Positions 10,072 to 21,476 of a DNA stretch of 64,000 nucleotides are shown here, one piece after another. The stretch is taken from the NCBI GenBank assembly GCA_039707465.1, contig CM077651.1:23921019-23985018 (forward strand), given 5' to 3'. The position numbers and the translations under genes were made by a program. Origin of the DNA: Rhabdophis nuchalis. Taxonomy: Eukaryota > Chordata > Lepidosauria > Squamata > Natricidae. The notes beneath the pieces were generated by a model that saw only the letters and a list, made by a program, of their open reading frames with translations, did no database searches and had not been told where the DNA came from. Numbering within the stretch: position 1 is the stretch's first letter; every line of letters begins with the position of its first letter.

Positions 10072-10394
10072 TGCTAGCCAAGTCTAAATCCTGCAAACAT
10101 TCTTCATATGTTTTAGTCTCCAGGCTTTTGATCATCTTAGTTGCTCTTCTCCAACGTTGCAACATCTTTTTTGTAGTATGGTGATCAAAATTGGATGCAG
10201 TATTCCAGGTGTGGTCTTATTAGGCGTTTTGTAAAGCAGTAGTAATACTGCATGTGATCTTGATTCTGTGCCTCTGTTTCTACAACCCAGGATTGTATTA
10301 GCTTTTGGGGCTGCTGCTGCACACTGCTGGCTCATGTTCAAGTGATTTTCCACAAGGATTCCAAGGTCCCTCTCATGGTTTAGATGGTTTAGAG

Positions 10395-10580
10395 CAGGGG
10401 TCTCAAACTCAATTTACCTGGGGGCCGCTGGAGGCATAGTCTGGATGAGGCTGGGCCGCATAAGGGATTCACTCCCCCTGTGGGCCATACTAATATTATA
10501 CTTTCATATCACGGTGGGGGCCACAAGATACCGTCCCGCGGGCCGCAATTGGCCCGCAGGCTGCGAGTTTGAGACCCCTG
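10395..10580. mobile_element. hAT-type MITE (GTCTCAAACTC family)
   Basis: This 186-bp element has ends CAGGGGTCTCAAACTC and GAGTTTGAGACCCCTG, a perfect 16-bp inverted pair. A perfect 8-bp duplication GTTTAGAG lies at 10387-10394 and 10581-10588. Confidence 0.92.
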
Positions 10581-10631
10581 GTTTAGAGAAAGACATTGGA
10601 TGCCCGGAATGTATGCTGGAAAAGGACGATG

Positions 10632-10757
10632 ACGATGGAGACCCAAGTGACCATAGAGATGCTACAATGGTTATAAGTGTGAAAAATGGTCATGAGTCAC
10701 TTTTTTCAGTGCTGTTGTAACTTAGAATAGTCACTAAATGAATGATTGGACTACCTG
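10632..10757 (-). mobile_element. TA-target MITE, truncated
   Basis: Only one end is present: 'cactttttcagtgctgttg' through GATTGGACTACCTG, followed by TA. Confidence 0.65.
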
Positions 10758-10914
10758 TATCTAAACTTTACTGGTAACATTTGCAAGCGATCTTGCAGAG
10801 TCACTTGTTTAGTCCAACCTGAGAATGGAAAAGATATATCTTACAAGGTTTTCATCACATGCAGGTGGATTAATATAGTTTATTCACATGGAACTCATAA
10901 ACATTTAGATGAAA

Positions 10915-11895
10915 CAGGTAGTCTATGAGTTATGAATGTAATAGAACCTGCCCATTCCATTCGTAACCTGAGGATTCGTAGGAGTGAATCTTGTTCAAAG
11001 TAGGAGATCACTCCCTCCCTTTGCCCAGGCATTCGCTAATCGAATGCAAGGCTCGTTAAGTGCACCTGAGGCATTTCAGGATGGGGAAGCCCACGGGGGT
11101 GGGGGCTACCAATGGAACAAGCCACCTGCTCAAGACCTCCCCGATCCACTAAAATACCTCATGCTGGCCCAAATTGCTTCCCCCCCACAACCTGCCGCGC
11201 TGGGACACTTACCTTGTGAAGATCTAGAAAGCAGTCTCCTCTCCAGCCTCATGTACAATACAATACAATACAATACAATAGCAGAGTTGGAAGGGACCTT
11301 GTAGGTCTTCTAGTCCAACCCCCTGCGTGGGCAGGAACCTTATACCATTTCAGACAAATGGCTATCTAACATCTTCTTAAAGACTTCCAGGGTTGGGGCA
11401 TCCACAACTTCTGGAGGCAAGCTGTTCCAGAGGTTAATTGTTCTAACTGTCAGGAAATTTCTCCTTAGTTCTAAGTTGCTTCTCTCCTTGATTAGTTTCC
11501 ACCCATTGCTTCTTGTCCTGCCCCCAGGTGCCTTGGAGAATAGTTTGTGCTCCATTTGGGCCTCCATTGGGCCTCCCCTGGCCCGTTGCAGGCTCAAATG
11601 GACTTCCGGGAACCAGTCCCCGGAGGCTCCATTTCAGCCTGCAATGGGCCGGAAGGGGCCTTTGGACGGCTGAACGGGACTTCTGAGGGGTGGACTTGCC
11701 CCTCAGAAGCTCCGTTTCAGCCAGCAACATGTGGGACAAATGTTGCAGAGCCTTTGCTGTTATTTGTAAGGGCGAACAACTGCAGTGGTGTTGCAAGATT
11801 TGTAGTTTTGGGCCTTGTTCGGAAACGCTAGGGGGCGCTGATCATGTAACTTCAAACATTCACTAAGGGAACGCTCATAACCCGGGGATTACCTG
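10915..11895. mobile_element. DNA transposon relative with CR1 inserted
   Basis: The left end CAGGTAGTCTATGAGTTATGA and right end CATAACCCGGGGATTACCTG are approximate inverted repeats, and the right is followed by TA. The interior is G+C-rich. A CR1-L3 copy at about 11252-11546 interrupts it. The family is not identified; a TA-target element is the likeliest reading. Confidence 0.5.
11252..11546 (-). mobile_element. CR1-L3 3' end with (TACAA)n tail
   Basis: A (TACAA)n microsatellite at about 11252-11279 is followed by GTTGGAAGGGACCTTGTAGG and the usual CR1-L3 3' sequence up to 'gccttggagaatagtttg'. The microsatellite is the 3' tail of this minus-oriented copy. Confidence 0.85.
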
Positions 11896-12639
11896 TATAG
11901 GCAAGTCAGAGAGTAAGAGCTATTTTAGTCAAACATTTGGAAAACAGATGTCAGTTTTCTGAACTCTAGTTTGGGCTACAAAACAAAGTACAAACACTTT
12001 TATTAAGCAAAGAAATGAAATATATCCTGTCATTCAATGATTACAATCTCTGATCGGACTAAAAAGAATACCTACCATCAAAATCTGACTCCCAAAGATG
12101 CTTTCTTACCCTGCCTCTCATCTTCCTCCTCCCTCCATAGTATTTACTGCAATTATCTTTTCACCACTGCATCATTTCGTTCATCCAGATGTATTTTTTT
12201 CATTTAAAAATACAATATCGTTTATGAGTGATAACCCATATCCCTAGTACAGTAAGAAATGTATATCATTTGAAGTTTCTTTTTAAAATATTTTTGTGGT
12301 AGTAACTTTAAGAAACAGTAAAGTGTGCAAACATTATTTAAAAAAAAACTTTTCAGAAAAGTGAGAAGGTAAACATGCAGCTTTTTTTCTGATGTTACCT
12401 CCTAGGCTTATATAGTCTACATTTCTAAAAGCTGTCTTCAGTTACTTCAGAGCACTTCAAATGCCTCCATATACTGTAATTTGAATGGGTGGTGAGAGAT
12501 AAGAAGACTTTCAGATCAGTTCTATGGCCATTTAAGAATTCTGGACAATGGCTGTTATATTGTGATGTGGTGACCAAAGATGAGTCAATCTGATGTTTGT
12601 TCAAAACATTGGCTTTGTCCTTTGAATTTGTTCCTTCCT
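11896..12639. other. A+T-rich spacer
   Basis: There is no recognisable gene or repeat. A minus-strand open frame of 80 codons at 12425-12667 has no motif and overlaps a CR1 remnant. Confidence 0.5.
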
Positions 12640-12741
12640 TCCTCCTGAAGTTATGAATTTCTAACACTGGAAAATTTTAAGAAGAGATTGGACAACCATT
12701 TGTTTGAAATGGTACAGTGTTTCCTGCTTGAACAGGGGGTT
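12640..12741 (+). mobile_element. Degraded CR1-L3 fragment
   Basis: The phrases 'aacactggaaaattttaagaa' and 'ggacaaccatttgtttgaaa' followed by 'cctgcttgaacagggggt' match the CR1 3' region, with many changes. Confidence 0.6.
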
Positions 12742-13319
12742 TAACACAATAATTCTTGCATTTTTGCATTGTCTTGCTTTCTTTCTCTTTGTATGTGGGA
12801 ATAATAAAGACATTATTTCAATTGTTAGGCACAGGTTCAGATTTCATCTACGCATGAAGGATTCCCCCACCCCTATGATGTGCATTTGAGCTGAGACCAG
12901 GACACAATTCCATTGAAATACAAATTAGTTTATTGATAGTTTTGGTATCAGAAGCAGGGAAGTAGGAACCTACAGAGGTGTGAGGTTTTTCAACAATAGT
13001 TACAGCATTCATTTCAGTTCCTCTGTTTTACCTATTACTATCCTTCCCGGGCAGGTCTCTAAAATATTCCAGTATACTCCTTAATTCTATTTCTTCTGAA
13101 ATCATGCATCACTTTGTGAACTTTCATTCATTTTGCTGCATACTTAGTTATCCTTTTTATCTACCTCCAAACATTTCCATCCAAATTGCTCTGCCTCGCC
13201 TCCGCCCCTTTTAATTTATGTTCTTTATCTCTTAATTGTTCTAGAGCTCAAGCTTACCCATGGGAACAGGAGCTTCTCACATAAAATATTGTTGCATTGT
13301 GACACTGCATCACGTGCTA

Positions 13320-13690
13320 AGCATTTCTGTTAGTGTAGACTGGTTTTGACCGGTTGGACATAAACAAGGAAGCTAGCATGAAAAGTCATACCCTCTGACA
13401 CCTGACACCTTGGAGAAAAGTTCCCACCTTCTTGCAACGTGCTAACTATCAACAAAGAGCATGTGACGCCTATTCTACTGTGTGAATTTCCTTTTATGGT
13501 CATGATTTATGTATTGTTTACATATGACGATGTATGCTTAACCCTGCCTTCTGATAAAGTTAATAAAAAGGCCTGCGGACCTTTGTCCGTCGCGCAGTTC
13601 CATTCCGTTCAGAGAAGATCTGGTGTCATGTTCTTTTCTCCCTCATCCGTGGGCCTGGCCCGCCTGATAACGGCGTGAAAGTTATCACTA
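13320..13690 (+). mobile_element. Candidate solo LTR of an endogenous retrovirus
   Basis: A TGTTAGTGTAGAC start at 13328, a TATA-like AATAAAAAGG at about 13563 and a G+C-rich R/U5-like stretch (CCTTTGTCCGTCGC, GTTCTTTTCTCCCTCATCC, GGCCTGGCCCGCC) look like a retroviral LTR. No second LTR, primer-binding site or gag/pol/env sequence is visible nearby, and no target duplication was found. The boundaries are approximate. It carries no open viral gene. Confidence 0.45.
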
Positions 13691-14117
13691 CTTGATATGA
13701 GGTATTGCACCGCTGGTCGAGAGGCCTGTTGTACCCCTTTTAGGGCTGATCATTCACTTGAGCCCACCTGGTGCTCTGCTCTCACACATGCAGTGGACAC
13801 ATTCTAATAAACTTTCAGCAGATAGGCCAAAGCAGGTGAAAGTAGCCACCAGATATTCGACCCTCAGTGTGGTAGGCATTTCTCTACCCCAGTGGGTGAA
13901 TCTGTCCCCGGCAAATCAAGCAGAGGGAACTGATCAATGGTCCAGCAATCAAGAAGGTAGGTCCAGCAGGTGTTGGGAATGTTAAGAGCACAACAAGAAA
14001 CTTTGATGTCCTTGTCATCCCCTGTAGCAGGAGAGGGTTCAAATGGTAAAGTGTTGTGTGTGCCACTGGATAAAGGACTCTTCTGCTCAGAGGATGTCAT
14101 AAAACATCCTAGGACAA
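13691..14117. other. Spacer, nothing recognised
   Basis: Two overlapping short open frames on each strand have no motif. The right end runs directly into a CR1 fragment. Confidence 0.4.
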
Positions 14118-14375
14118 GATAGGTAGGACAAGAAGCAGTGGGTGGAAACTAGTCAAGGAGAGAAGCAACTTAGAACTAAGGAGAAATTTCCTGACAGAGA
14201 ACAATTAATCAGTGGAACAACTTGTCTCCAGAAGTTGTGAATGCCCCAACACTGGATGTTTTTAAGAAGATGTTGGATATCCATTAGTCTGAAGTGGTGT
14301 AAGGTTTCCTGCCTAAGCAGGGGGTTGGACTAGAAGACCTTCAAGGTCCCTTCCAACTCTTTTATTCTATTTCAT
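14118..14375 (+). mobile_element. CR1-L3 3' fragment
   Basis: Typical order: 'gacaagaagcagtgggtgg', 'gagaagcaacttagaact', 'ggttggactagaagacctt', ending in a TTTTATTCTATTT tail. Confidence 0.85.
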
Positions 14376-14551
14376 ATAGTTAACTCCCAATATTTGACTG
14401 TGATATACAATTCAACACTGGCTGCTTTTAAGGCCAATACATTTCTGAATATCTCCCTGAATTTTTAATTTTATTAGAAACTCTGCCATTGTTGAAGGCA
14501 CTGAGGAACGTGGAAAGGAAATACCTTTGAAAGTATGACCTGCTGGATTTA

Positions 14552-14946
14552 CAGGTGGTCCTCGACTTACAACAATTTACTCAGTGACCATTGAAAGTTG
14601 CAACAGCCCTGAAAAAGTGACGCATAACCATTTTTCACAGTTACGACCTTTGCAGCAGCCCCATGATCTTGTGATCAAGAATTGAGATGCTTGGCTACTG
14701 GTTCATATTTACGACCGTTGCTGTGTCCCAAGGTCACGTAATCCCCTTTTGCGACCTTCTGACAAGCAAAGTAAAGGGGGAAGCCAGATTCACTTAACAA
14801 CCGGATTATGAATTTATCAACTGCAGGGATTCACTTATCAACTATGGCAAGAAAGGTCGTAAAACAGGGCAAAACTCATTAACACATATCTCAAGTAACA
14901 ACAGAAATCTTGTGCTCAATTGTAGTCGTAAGTCAAGGACCACCTC
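14552..14946 (+). mobile_element. TA-target MITE, full length
   Basis: The left end CAGGTGGTCCTCGACTTAC at 14552 and right end GTCAAGGACCACCTC at 14946 are both flanked by TA. Interior phrases include 'gaccttctgacaagcaaa' and 'gattcacttaacaaccgg'. Confidence 0.88.
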
Positions 14947-15206
14947 TAGTTGTCTGCTGATGTTAAAAACATACCGTCCAGTTTTGCCATATGCCACAAG
15001 GGTAAATAGAAATGATAATGCTCATGGAATTAAATTACTTTTTTTTTAAAAGCATGATTGCTCATTAAAAGAGTATGATTTATGCACAAACCAATTCATG
15101 AAAGTTTTGCCACAAGTTCAGATCCTAATAAGACTAGTCAGAGAATAAAGTCCTGCACCATACTTTTAAAATTATGTTTAACAATGCTTGGTTATCAGTT
15201 GGACAT

Positions 15207-15835
15207 GTGCATAACTGATTATGGTTATGGCACAGTCAACCAGATATTTAGACTGGATTTGGCATTTTTATCAACCTCTTGAGTCCTTCCAAAAAGACCT
15301 AAGGATAGGCATATATTGATGTTTCATGGTATTAAAGGTATTGTTGCAGGATGTAAGCTCTTCTGAATAAAGCAGCCTTTTGTAATTGACTGTTAGTGAT
15401 TTTGTCAATGCCGATGGTGTCCAAGTGGTGCTCCAATTGTTTTGGGATGGCCCCCAATGTGCCTATCACCATTGGTGCTATCTTTGCTTCCTTTGGCCAT
15501 AGTTCTATTTGCAGGCCTTTGCATTTTGATATCTTGTCCACTTCGTTCTTTTTTCTTCTGTTGTCTCCAGGTACTGGCATGTCCACTATCCACACTTTTT
15601 AAAAAATCTTTCCTTATGGACAGTTGTTAAGTCTGGGCTGCAATGTGGTAGGTGTTTGAATTCTAAAATCTCAGACCACTTAGCTTCTTCACTTTCTATT
15701 AATTTGTCTATTTTGTGGTCCCACCAATTGATGTTTGCAGGCAAATTTTACTATTGGCAGTACCTGGGCTTTCTTTTGCCACATCACTTTTGCTTTCTTT
15801 TTCTACTTCATCTATTTTATTATTATTATTATTTT
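15207..15835 (-). mobile_element. R4/Dong-like LINE fragment
   Basis: On the minus strand the frame at 15332-15595 reads MWIVDMPVPGDN, then MVIGTLGAIPKQLEHHL, IGIDKITNSQLQKAALF, clearly homologous to the copy at 5603-6284. Upstream the minus strand also encodes degraded family sequence. The left end carries the family 3' motif ('ttggcatttttatcaacct' on the plus strand). A (TTA)n run at about 15818-15834 abuts its 5' side. The coding frame is broken. Confidence 0.75.
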
Positions 15836-16361
15836 AACTCCATTGTTTTCTATAGCAAACGTAGGTTTATTTCTATGTCATAATACGTATGGCTTTCCAC
15901 GGGGAGATTTTACCCCCTTCCTTCGTAAGACTATTAATTTTGGACTCTAACATTCGCTACCTAGCTTTCCCACACCATTATCTCTCTGCTCTATATCCTT
16001 AAATTTAAATAGCAATCTCTGCTCTTCTAAATTTGGCCTCTGTTGCCTGTCAACATTTCATTAATAATTTTTAAATGATTGCTTCCTCTAACTTTCTCCA
16101 GGGAGAAGTTCTTTCCTGTGGTGAGTGGTAAAAGCAATAAATTCCTGATTAATTATTTATGTGCGGTTTTGGAAGCCTATTAAACATCTCAGATTGCAGT
16201 GATGTTTATTACAAAGAAGAGTTCAAACTCCTCCATTCAATGGCTCAAGATGCTCCACCTCTGCAGCACTGTGGATCATGCTAAGCTATTTCTGCCACAA
16301 GCAGTTCAAGAGAGCTGGACTCCGATAATTATTTATAACTTTAATAATTATTTTGCATAAC

Positions 16362-16498
16362 CAGTGGTGGGATTCAGCCAGCTCGCACCACTTCGAGAGA
16401 ACCGGTTGTTAACTTACTGAGCAGTTTGGTGAACTGGTTGCTGAAAGAAATCATTAGGGCCAAGAACCGGTTGTTAAATTATTTGAATCCCACCACTG
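16362..16498. mobile_element. hAT-type MITE (CAGTGGTGGG family)
   Basis: This 137-bp element has ends CAGTGGTGGGATTCAG and TTTGAATCCCACCACTG and a perfect 8-bp duplication TGCATAAC at 16354-16361 and 16499-16506. Its central two bases are AT rather than TA. Confidence 0.93.
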
Positions 16499-16576
16499 TG
16501 CATAACAGATACCTGCAGATGTAGTTTCCATAAACAGATCAAACCTTTGGTTCCAGTTCTGTGCAACTGTTAAATA

Positions 16577-16770
16577 GGAATTTTATTATTTATTAATCTT
16601 AATTGGGTTTGTTGGTTTTTAAGCTTATTATGGGCCAACTTATTTAATATGTTTTTTAAATTGTTTTTAATTTTTGTATATCTGTGGTTTATTTTGGCCG
16701 TACATCGCCCTGAGTCCTTCAGGAGTAGGGCGGTATTAAAAATTAAATAAATCCAAATCCTAAATCCAAA
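16577..16770 (+). mobile_element. L2-like LINE 3' UTR fragment
   Basis: The phrases 'aattgggtttgttggttttt', 'atcgccctgagtccttcag' and 'gtagggcggtattaaaaatt' repeat those in the copy at 17172-17850. Confidence 0.75.
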
Positions 16771-17001
16771 TGTGGAAGAACCCTCTCCTCTTTCTCGTCC
16801 ATTTTTCGCTCGTTTTTGCCCTCCCCAGCCTCCAGGAGCACATTGCAGGCCTCCCAAACCCTCTGCATGTCCATTTTTGCGAAGGGCGGGGTTTGGGGAG
16901 GCCAAAAATGCTGTATTCAGTGTAGAAGATGCACCCAGATTTTTGCCCTCTTTTGGGGGGGGGGGGGAAAGGGGGCGTCTTATACTCTGAAAAATACAGT
17001 A
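16771..17001. mobile_element. Half of a GTATTTTTCGGACTATAAG-type element
   Basis: The right end, GGGCGTCTTATACTCTGAAAA followed by ATACAGTA, matches the inverted end of the element at 33961-34743. The interior phrase 'ttttgccctccccagcctcc' is also shared. The left end is missing. Confidence 0.55.
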
Positions 17002-17171
17002 ATTAATAATAAAAATACTGGCAGATGCTGACTTTGGTGTAGAAAACTACCTAAGTCAGATCTGATTGTTCAAGATAGAGATTCTATTTGAGTTCATCTG
17101 ATTCCTGAAAATCACTATACACATACAGTACGTGCAGAAATATCATATTTGTTTAGCTTTTACCCAGGCAT

Positions 17172-17850
17172 TACTGTAGTGCTCTCTACATGGGGCTCCC
17201 CTTGAAGAGCATCCGGAGGCTCCAACTGGTCCAGAATGCGGCCGCGCAAGTAATTATGGGGGCGATGCGACGCTCCCATGTAACACCCCTCCTGCGCGAG
17301 CTACACTGGTTTCCAGTGGTTTTCCGGGTGCGATTCAAGGTGTTGGTTACTATCTTTAAAGCGTTCCATGGCTTAGGACCTGGGTACCTACGAGATCGCC
17401 TTCTGCCACCGAGAGCCTCCCACCGGCCAGTATGCTCCCATGGAGAGGGTCTCCTCATGGTGCCGTAGGCTAAACAATGTCGACTGGTGACATCCAGGGG
17501 GAGAGCCTTTTCCGTGGGAGTACCTTTTCTCTGGAACGAATTGCCCCCGGAGTTACGAATTATCTCTGACCTACGCATCTTCCGCCGTGCTCTCAAAACC
17601 TTTCTTTTCCAACAAGCTGGGCTGGCGTAAATATGAATTTTTATTATTTTTAATTGGGTTTTTTTGGTTTTTAATTTTATGAGAGGCCCAATTATTTAAT
17701 ATGTTTTTTAAAATTGTTTTTAACTTTTATATATCTGTTTTACTTTGTCTTGTACACCGCCCTGAGTCCTTCGGGAGTAGGGTGGTATAAAAAATAATAA
17801 ATAAATAAATAAATAAATAATAAATAAATAAATAAATAAATAAATAAATG
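17172..17850 (+). mobile_element. L2-like LINE, end of RT ORF plus 3' UTR and (AAAT)n tail
   Basis: The frame at 17190-17468 encodes LKSIRRLQLVQNAAAQVIMG, then HVTPLLRELHWFPVVFRVRF, the segment just C-terminal to the reverse transcriptase core in L2/CR1-group LINEs. It is broken after about residue 92 and continues in other frames to 'caagctgggctggcg'. The 3' UTR ends GCCCTGAGTCCTTCGGG and an (AAAT)n tail at about 17793-17847. It is 5' truncated. Confidence 0.8.
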
Positions 17851-17879
17851 TAATTATGTGTATGCTTTTACGCGCCCAT

Positions 17880-18712
17880 AATGTGGATGATGGGCTGCAG
17901 GCTCTGACATTCACAGGCAGCCAGTTCAAATGCCAGCGAGCATAGATTTATATCCATATCCATAAATGGTGAATAATTGAATAATTCAGAATCAAATTAC
18001 TTCAGTGGCTCCCTCTGCATGATCTGAGACTCTTAAAAACCAAAGGGAAACTCGAAAAGGGAAAATTTAAGGATAGATTTTGCTGGGCTGAGACTGGAAA
18101 GTGGGTTCTAAATTTCTCCTTGCAATCTTTGTGAGCATTTTTATTCTTGAACAAGTAATTGAAGCAAAGGAATAATACTTTAAGGTTTTTATCCTCTTTA
18201 GAAATACCTAAAAATCTTCATCCAGAAACTATGTGAAGCCTAATTTGCATAACCGTTTTTAATTTATGTGTGCAAACTATTGATGGAAATTTGATTGCAG
18301 CTTTTATCCATTTTGCAGATTTGTTATGAAGATACTGGTTTTTATAGCCTTTTATAGCCTATAATATCAAGTTGCAACGTTTTCTGTCTGACAAGAAAAC
18401 ATCCTGTTTGAGAAGAAAAGTGCCATCTTGTGGTCTTCCTAGCATGCTATCTTTTCTTTTTGAATTTTCTTTAAGTTTGCAGGTAATATGATTGTCAACT
18501 AAGCACTCTAACATTTATTTCCACCAACATTGATTAGTTGCCATTTCAGTATTTAGAGCTGAAAAACCCTTTACATTTTATATTTCTTACTAGAAAGACA
18601 TGATACAAAAATGTAAAGACATGTTAGCAGCCATGTAATATGATAATTTGTTGGTGTCAGCATAACCAGGAATAGGGACACTTCACAACATAACACCACA
18701 GACCTGGGCATA
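17880..18712. other. A+T-rich spacer
   Basis: No gene or clear repeat is seen. A short direct repeat 'tttttatagcctttt/atagcctataa' lies at about 18340-18365. Confidence 0.5.
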
Positions 18713-18717
18713 TAACA

Positions 18718-18929
18718 GCCGTGGTGGCGCAGTGGTGAGATTGCAGTATTGCAGACTCATTATGCCGACTGCCAGCAGTTCGATTCTCATCCGCTCCAGG
18801 TTGACTCAACCTTCCCTCCTGTGTTCAGTAAAATGAGGACCCAGATTGTTGGGGGCAAGTTGCCAACTCTAAATCGCTTAGAAAGCACTATGAAGCGTAT
18901 ATAAATCTAGGTGCTATTGCTATTGCTGT
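18718..18929 (+). mobile_element. Sauria-type tRNA SINE
   Basis: It starts GCCGTGGTGGCGCAGTGG, with A-box-like GTGGCGCAGTGG and B-box-like AGTTCGATTCTCA. It goes on with 'aaaatgaggacccagattg' and ends in CTATTGCTATTGCT. This is the order of the Sauria SINE, which is known to use Bov-B machinery. About 212 bp, nearly full length. Confidence 0.88.
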
Positions 18930-19215
18930 CCCAATCTCAGGAGAGAGAGTGTTCCAGAGAGTATGTGCTATGCCAGAAGAGGCATACTTCCTGGTATTGG
19001 CAATTCCTTGACATTCCTTCACTGATAGGAAGTGGAACATGTCCATTGTGTCAAACTGGACATATAGAAATGAGTGGAAGAAGATGCTATCTCAGGTAAC
19101 CTGGTCCTCAGCCATGAAGAGCTTTAAAAGTGATATTCAGCATCTTGGATTATGTTTCACCACCCTTACAGCCAAGAGGTTGACTCTAACCACAGCTCTA
19201 GCTTGTGTTCAATTA

Positions 19216-19378
19216 TAGCAATAGCAATAGCATTTAGACATATATACCACTTCACAGTGCTTTACAACCCTTGCTAAATTGGTTTACATTGTCAGCATAT
19301 TCTCCCCAACAATTTGGGTCTGCATTTTACCGATCTTGGTAGGATGGAAGGCTGAGTCAACCTTGAGCTAGAAATTGT
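19216..19378 (-). mobile_element. Sauria-type SINE, 5' truncated
   Basis: Minus orientation: the (AATAGC)n tail at 19216-19231 is followed by 'ttcacagtgctttacaac' and 'ggaaggctgagtcaacctt' reversed. The tRNA-like head is missing. Confidence 0.8.
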
Positions 19379-19845
19379 TAACTTGTACTTGTAACTCTCC
19401 TTGACAATGCTTATTCCATCTTTGTTCTTCGCAAAATAAAATCCACTGAGAGAAAAATGATGGAATAGCTGCATAATGCTTGTTGATTAATGGCACCGAG
19501 AAACCATTTGTTTGGGATGTCCACATTCCATTTTAACTCCAAATTGCTGAAGGCACTTAACAAATTCCATTCAATTAGCAATTTGGACATCCCATGTAAC
19601 AAAATGCTAAACATTGGAACTGGCAAAAAACCATTAAAATAATTTGCAAGAACTCAACCGCAAACCTCACAGTCCATTAAAACAGTTTAGTAAAGCATTT
19701 ATTTACAAGCCATTAAACAAAAAAGGTCATTACTATTTGTTGAAAAGATAATATAGACGCAAGCTGAGTGCCAAAATTTAAACACAGCTGTAAAAGATAT
19801 CTTCCTATTCCCTGCAAAATGCTGGGAGTTTTCCAGAACACTAAC

Positions 19846-19945
19846 TAGAATTAATGGAATATTAGCATTGGAAGGGACCTTGGAGGTCTTCTAATCCAAC
19901 CTCCTGCTCAGGCAGGAAACCCTATACCATTTTAGATAAATTAGC
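19846..19945 (-). mobile_element. CR1-L3 3' end
   Basis: Contains GGAAGGGACCTTGGAGGTCT and 'caggcaggaaaccctatacc' in minus orientation. It is a short 5'-truncated copy. Confidence 0.8.
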
Positions 19946-20060
19946 TGGAGCAATACTTAACGAAATGATGTCACACTGAACCGTAAACTAACCAGACTGA
20001 CTGGAGTAATATAACAAAATGAGCCACAAAATATCCTCATTTACCCTCATTTACCTAGAT

Positions 20061-20162
20061 CAGGAGTATCAAACTGGCAGCCTGCGGGTTGGATGTATCA
20101 CGCACAGGCCACACCCATCCCAGCTCCGCGAAGGGAAAAACATCACGGGTTTGACAGCCGTG
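20061..20162. mobile_element. hAT-type MITE (GTCAAACTC family)
   Basis: The ends CAGGAGTATCAAACTGG and GGTTTGACAGCCGTG are degraded family ends. The flanks ACCTAGAT and ACCTAGGC agree at 6 of 8 bases. The interior phrase 'ggccacacccatcccagctccgc' (split here) is shared with copies at 55289 and 63021. Confidence 0.75.
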
Positions 20163-20342
20163 ACCTAGGCTAATGCAAAAAATACAGCCAGTGTATTTCT
20201 GGGGATGTTGACTGCAAAGATGTTATCCATTAATAGGCCAGCTCCTTTGGGAACAGGTCATTCTTCGGCTATCCAGAGTTGGTTCAAAAATAGGCTTGTC
20301 CATCTTTTCATGCTGCCAAACTAGATAGTTCCTGCTGCATCT

Positions 20343-20880
20343 TTCTTTTTTTTTAACAATTTTTATTTTACTCCAAAAATTAAAATCTAAAATAAAAATA
20401 AATTGAATAGAGACAAAACAGAGGTAGGCAAAAGCTTTAAAAATGCAGATTAAAAAAACAACATACTAACCCCCCCTCCCCCAACTGACAAATATATTAC
20501 AACAATAATAGCTTCCTCCTGGCAAAAGAGGTCCAAAATTTATAAGCTTCTACCTCTAATTTGCAACCCAACCAACCTGTCATAGATTACATATATGAAA
20601 GAAAAAAATAGTTAACAGGTTAAGCAACAGCAAAGTGAAAGTTCAAGGCACTCTTTTAATAGTCTATTGTTGTAATTTACTTATAGAAAGTCTATGGTTT
20701 CTTATTCACCACAAATTACATCATTATCTCTGATCAGTCCAGGATCAAATACCCTCATTTGGCTCTTAATAATGAAACCTTTCCTTAGGTTTTTAATTAG
20801 GAACCTTTCCAACAATTGCATCTCATTTCCAAAGTTCATAAGCCTTTGTTGTAACTATCTCTGCAACATTCATTGTTGAA
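20343..20880 (-). mobile_element. Possible L1 3' region, minus orientation
   Basis: It begins with a T-rich run (TTTTTTTTTTAACAATTTTTA), as expected for a reversed A-tail, followed by anonymous A+T-rich sequence with 'ctcctggcaaaagaggtcc'. The assignment is tentative. Confidence 0.3.
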
Positions 20881-20896
20881 TAATTCTCCTTGACAG

Positions 20897-20920
20897 CACA
20901 GTAAGTCAAGGACCACCTGT
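20897..20920 (-). mobile_element. TA-MITE end remnant
   Basis: GTAAGTCAAGGACCACCTG followed by TA is one inverted end of the CAGGTAGTCCT family; the rest is missing. Confidence 0.5.
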
Positions 20921-20922
20921 AT

Positions 20923-21476
20923 TTAAACTACTGTGAAAGCTGTAATTTCTTAAATTGGAGGCAGCTCAGTCGGAGGAGCCAAATAACAATTTAAAGAGCT
21001 CTTATGCAGGTCTGTTTTGGGTTGTGTTTTTTTTTAGTGATCTAGATATATCTATCTGTATGTCGAAACCATGTTTATCCACAATTTTCAAATATGTTCC
21101 TGTTCTGACTCCCTCCCTTCAAAAGATAATTAACTAGACGGACTGCTACTTGGCAGCTTGCCTGAACTAACCTGAACTAGATTGAAAGATTATCCGACAC
21201 AATTCTCCGACTCTGTAGCTTCCCTGTTGTTTCCTGCAAACCTACTCTTCACAGAGGATTTCTTTTAAAGCCTCTTGGGAAGGGCCAGGCAATTAGGCAG
21301 CTGATACTGATTATCTCCAATGGCATCGTTCTGCTAATTGCCTCCTCTCAATCCTTAGCCTGTCATCCGGGATAAACTGGGTTTCCTCCTCTAGAGCCGA
21401 CTCATAGGACTCCTCACCAGAGGAATCCATCAGCAGCTCATCCGGAGCCGGCTGGGCCACAACATGTTCCCTATTA
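20923..21476. other. Spacer, nothing recognised
   Basis: Moderately G+C-rich towards the right end. The open frames are short and carry no motif. Confidence 0.4.

Larger units (their letters stand above)
9119..10383 (-). mobile_element. CR1-L3 LINE fragment split by L1 and hAT insertions
   Basis: Minus-orientation CR1-L3 sequence appears in three blocks: about 9119-9236, 9889-9938 and 10072-10383. The blocks read continuously once the L1-like piece and the hAT MITE between them are removed. Typical phrases include 'tggtgctttggagaataa', 'ttcttcatatgttttag' and 'tgctgctgcacactgctgg'. This copy extends further 5' than the others in the window. Confidence 0.8.
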
